Shown one piece after another: positions 21,988 to 23,924 of a stretch of DNA of 23,924 bases; position 1 is the first letter of the stretch; every line of letters starts with the position of its first letter. The position numbers were made by a program, and so were the translations under genes. The stretch is from RUG13615 sp040307715. GTDB taxonomy: Bacteria > Bacillota > Clostridia > Peptostreptococcales > Anaerovoracaceae. The stretch lies in NCBI GenBank assembly GCA_040307715.1, contig JAWRJC010000114.1:1-23924 (forward strand). Direction: 5' to 3'. The notes under the pieces are model-generated. The model did not search any database and was not told the DNA's origin. It saw nothing but the letters and a program-made list of their open reading frames with translations.

Positions 21988-23324
21988 TGTGCATCTCCTT
22001 GTGTGAAAAGGGAATCGCTCAGCCCACGCCAGGCTTCGAGCAGGAAGGCCAGGGCGAGCATATCGGCGTTGCCGCCGGGGGAGAGGTTGCGGCGGATCAT
22101 TTCCGCATCGAGCGCGGCGAGCGCACGGATCTGTTCCGCTGCGGGCAGTGCCCGGATACGGGAAGCCTCCATCTGTGCAAAGGCAAGCCCGTCCGCCCCG
22201 CCGCGGTGCAGCAGGTTGGTATCTTCAAGCGCCGCCATGCTGTCGCAGAACGCCAGTGCGGCGGCGGTTTCTTCTTCAAGGTCCCGGTAGTACCGCAGCT
22301 TAGCCGCGCAGGATACCGCATGCGGGAATCCTGTCATCGCTTCGCCGGTGGCGCCTTTCGCCCCGTAAGCAGCCAGTACGCGGCCGCCGTTTGTTGCGGG
22401 AGCCGCCTGTGACCGGGCGAGCTGCTGCGCCGCGTCTTCTTTTGCCAGCGCGGCAGCGTAGGGAATACAGGTATAGGCTGTATCGGTATCCGGAGCCGGG
22501 CCGTCTGTCAAAACGCGCCCCATGCCTGCCAGCAGGAGCCCCATCGAGTAGATGATCCCTTTGTGGGTGTTGACGCCGCCGGTCGCCTCGAACATCGCCC
22601 GCTCGGCGGCAGCGCCGCGCGGACGGAGTGCCTGCATGCCGCAGCCGTCCATGCCAAGCAGGACGGCGTCGTGAAAGTATGAAACGAGGCTGTCCGCGCT
22701 CTTCTCAAAGAGCGGGATATCCATGTCCTTGTGGGCGCCGTTGCTCATCCGGTCCACAAGCCCCGGCTTCGGGGTCGTGTAGAGTTCGTCGAGCAGGGCT
22801 TTTTTAGCGGTCTTTGCCAGCGTATCCGCGCAGAATCCACGGAGCAGCGAGTTCGTGGCAGCTTTGACTGCATCGAGTCCGTGGGCGCGGTTTCTGGCGC
22901 ATACAGCGACGGGACCGCCACAGACCAGACAGCGCCGGCTCTCCCCGCGGGAGAGCTTTACACCGTCTTTGCGGAGCACGTCAAAATCGAAGAGCCGGGC
23001 GGCAGGGAAGGCATCTTCCGCCTTTTCCAGCAGTGTCTTGACCTGCGTCGCATCCTCCTGCAGGAGCCAGAAGGCTTCGCTGCCGGTGGCTTCGTCCAGC
23101 ACGCGGCGGGCAGCAACGTCAAAACAGAGCGATTCCATGATGGAAAGGCCTTTGTCAAAGAGCAATTTTGTCATTGGTGTCCGTTTGTATTCGCCGGCGA
23201 TGTTCAGCGTCAGACAGACGAGACAGCCGCTGCTGTCTGCTTGCGTGAGCAGATCCTGCTGGATCATGGCCCGCCGTTCGCGGGCGTCAAGCATCTGTTC
23301 CAATGTGACGGAGGATGGTTTCAT
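21984..23324 (-). CDS. citXG: CitX-CitG fusion: citrate lyase cofactor synthesis and attachment
   Basis: This 446-residue protein joins two functions. Residues 1 to about 165 are CitX, the apo-citrate lyase phosphoribosyl-dephospho-CoA transferase that loads the cofactor onto CitD Ser14. Its signature is GESRRCLVCGGPVAVCARN. Residues about 166-446 are CitG, triphosphoribosyl-dephospho-CoA synthase, which makes the cofactor from ATP and dephospho-CoA, with the motifs TTPKPGLVDRMSNGAHKDMD and GGVNTHKG. Such CitXG fusions are known in other bacteria. The ATG at 23324 (MKPSSVTLEQ, CGGAG ribosome site) is preferred to one at 23360. The gene overlaps citC by 38 bp and lysR by 4 bp, indicating tight coupling. 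Confidence 0.92.
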   Translation of the reverse strand: MKPSSVTLEQMLDARERRAMIQQDLLTQADSSGCLVCLTLNIAGEYKRTPMTKLLFDKGLSIMESLCFDVAARRVLDEATGSEAFWLLQEDATQVKTLLEKAEDAFPAARLFDFDVLRKDGVKLSRGESRRCLVCGGPVAVCARNRAHGLDAVKAATNSLLRGFCADTLAKTAKKALLDELYTTPKPGLVDRMSNGAHKDMDIPLFEKSADSLVSYFHDAVLLGMDGCGMQALRPRGAAAERAMFEATGGVNTHKGIIYSMGLLLAGMGRVLTDGPAPDTDTAYTCIPYAAALAKEDAAQQLARSQAAPATNGGRVLAAYGAKGATGEAMTGFPHAVSCAAKLRYYRDLEEETAAALAFCDSMAALEDTNLLHRGGADGLAFAQMEASRIRALPAAEQIRALAALDAEMIRRNLSPGGNADMLALAFLLEAWRGLSDSLFTQGDAQ

Positions 23325-23924
23325 AGGTCGTCTCCGGTACGAGTTCTCGGGTCTTCTCATAGCAGCCCTCGCGGATCAGCTCGCGCACGCGGCTCGCGCT
23401 GATGCCGTCAAGGCGGGGGATCTCCTCAAACCGGATCCCGTTAGCCGGGAGGAGTTCCTTCATGCGTTCGTTGTAGGCACGGGTAGTAGGCGAGAACGGC
23501 TCTTCGCCGGCAAACCGTACAGTGATATTTAACGCGGGCGCGATGCGCTCGCAGAAGAAGGTCAGGTCAAGATCGGACTTTGCCAGGTCGGCGCGTTCCT
23601 CATCCCGGATGAAATAGGCGGGGAAAGTGGCGCGCGACACCAGGTACAGCTCGCTGTCATGAACGTAACAGTTGGGCAAATCGGCGGTGCCCCATCGGAC
23701 CATATCGAGCCGTTCCGCGGGGGAGAACATCGAGCCTGTCTCCGCAACGACGAACACAAAGAGTGCGTCGCAGTGCTGCGAAGCGTATTCGATCAAGTGG
23801 CGGTGTCCCAGCGTGAAAGGATCGCAGTTGACGACCACAGCGCCGCACAGCCCGTCGTGCTTGGGGATCGACGCCAGAAAGTCGTCGACACCGCTTCTGC
23901 GGTTCTCCATCAGAAGGGCATCCT
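23287..23924 (-). CDS. citC: Citrate lyase ligase CitC (5' end beyond the window)
   Basis: The visible 212 residues are the nucleotidyltransferase domain of [citrate (pro-3S)-lyase] ligase, which acetylates the CitD prosthetic group using ATP and acetate and so switches the lyase on. Motifs are VVNCDPFTLGHRHLIEYA (the T/HxGH ATP site), ATFPAYFIRDE, RFAGEEPFSPTTRAYNERM and the ISASRVREL signature. An ATG at 23910 is present, but the frame stays open to the window end, and CitC is normally about 340 residues with an N-terminal acetyltransferase-like domain. The gene is therefore treated as cut by the edge, not truncated. It is the first visible gene of the citC-citXG-lysR transcript. Confidence 0.92.
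   Translation of the reverse strand, partial: DALLMENRRSGVDDFLASIPKHDGLCGAVVVNCDPFTLGHRHLIEYASQHCDALFVFVVAETGSMFSPAERLDMVRWGTADLPNCYVHDSELYLVSRATFPAYFIRDEERADLAKSDLDLTFFCERIAPALNITVRFAGEEPFSPTTRAYNERMKELLPANGIRFEEIPRLDGISASRVRELIREGCYEKTRELVPETTYETILRHIGTDA

Noticed and set aside
23287..23910. citC as a naturally truncated 207-residue gene starting at 23910
   Set aside because: The reading frame remains open to the window edge and the family has an N-terminal domain there, so truncation by the window is the simpler reading.

Overview
The window reads as chromosomal DNA of an anaerobic Gram-positive bacterium (Bacillota, Clostridia/Erysipelotrichia-like), moderately GC-rich, with the standard code and dense, mostly short operons. 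This is inferred from strong AGGAGG-type ribosome sites, a sortase-type surface protein, a Trp/Tyr-rich cell-wall repeat protein, a DUF1848 protein, a eukaryotic-type NADP isocitrate dehydrogenase and a butyryl-CoA:acetate CoA-transferase-like enzyme. The species cannot be named from sequence alone. No rRNA, tRNA, CRISPR array, insertion sequence or phage gene was seen.

Region 1 (1-5,640) is housekeeping and transport. On the minus strand are nfo (endonuclease IV), an AEC-family permease, mntP (manganese exporter, TTG start) and the first codons of another gene at the left edge. Divergent from nfo is a DUF1848 protein with a C-terminal CxxxCxxC motif. The ATPase gene ychF faces it across a bidirectional terminator, and a small YcxB-like membrane protein follows on the plus strand. 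Both the permease and the DUF1848 gene have an extended -10 box only 6 nt before the ATG, so both look leaderless.

Region 2 (5,640-13,135) is cell envelope and accessory. It holds a six-helix membrane protein, a secreted SGNH hydrolase with 210-bp wall-binding-type repeats, a DMT exporter, a flavin reductase-like protein and a 920-residue sortase-anchored fibro-slime/Cna-B surface protein. The two exported proteins share an acidic Glu/Ala/Pro-rich spacer after the signal peptide.

Region 3 (13,136-23,924) is a citrate module. A plus-strand operon encodes an aconitase-family hydratase, NADP-isocitrate dehydrogenase and the three structural subunits of citrate lyase (citD, citE, citF). A terminator separates it from a CoA-transferase gene on the same strand. 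Facing these is a minus-strand operon of citC (cut by the window edge), a citX-citG fusion (lyase cofactor synthesis and attachment) and a LysR regulator. Together the genes interconvert 2-oxoglutarate, isocitrate and citrate and cleave citrate to oxaloacetate and acetate; the CoA-transferase could consume that acetate. The promoter of the hydratase operon is bracketed by a 12-bp inverted repeat and further dyads, a plausible operator for the LysR protein. The most interesting items are this citrate module with its operator, the two leaderless-type promoters and the DUF1848 cysteine motif.
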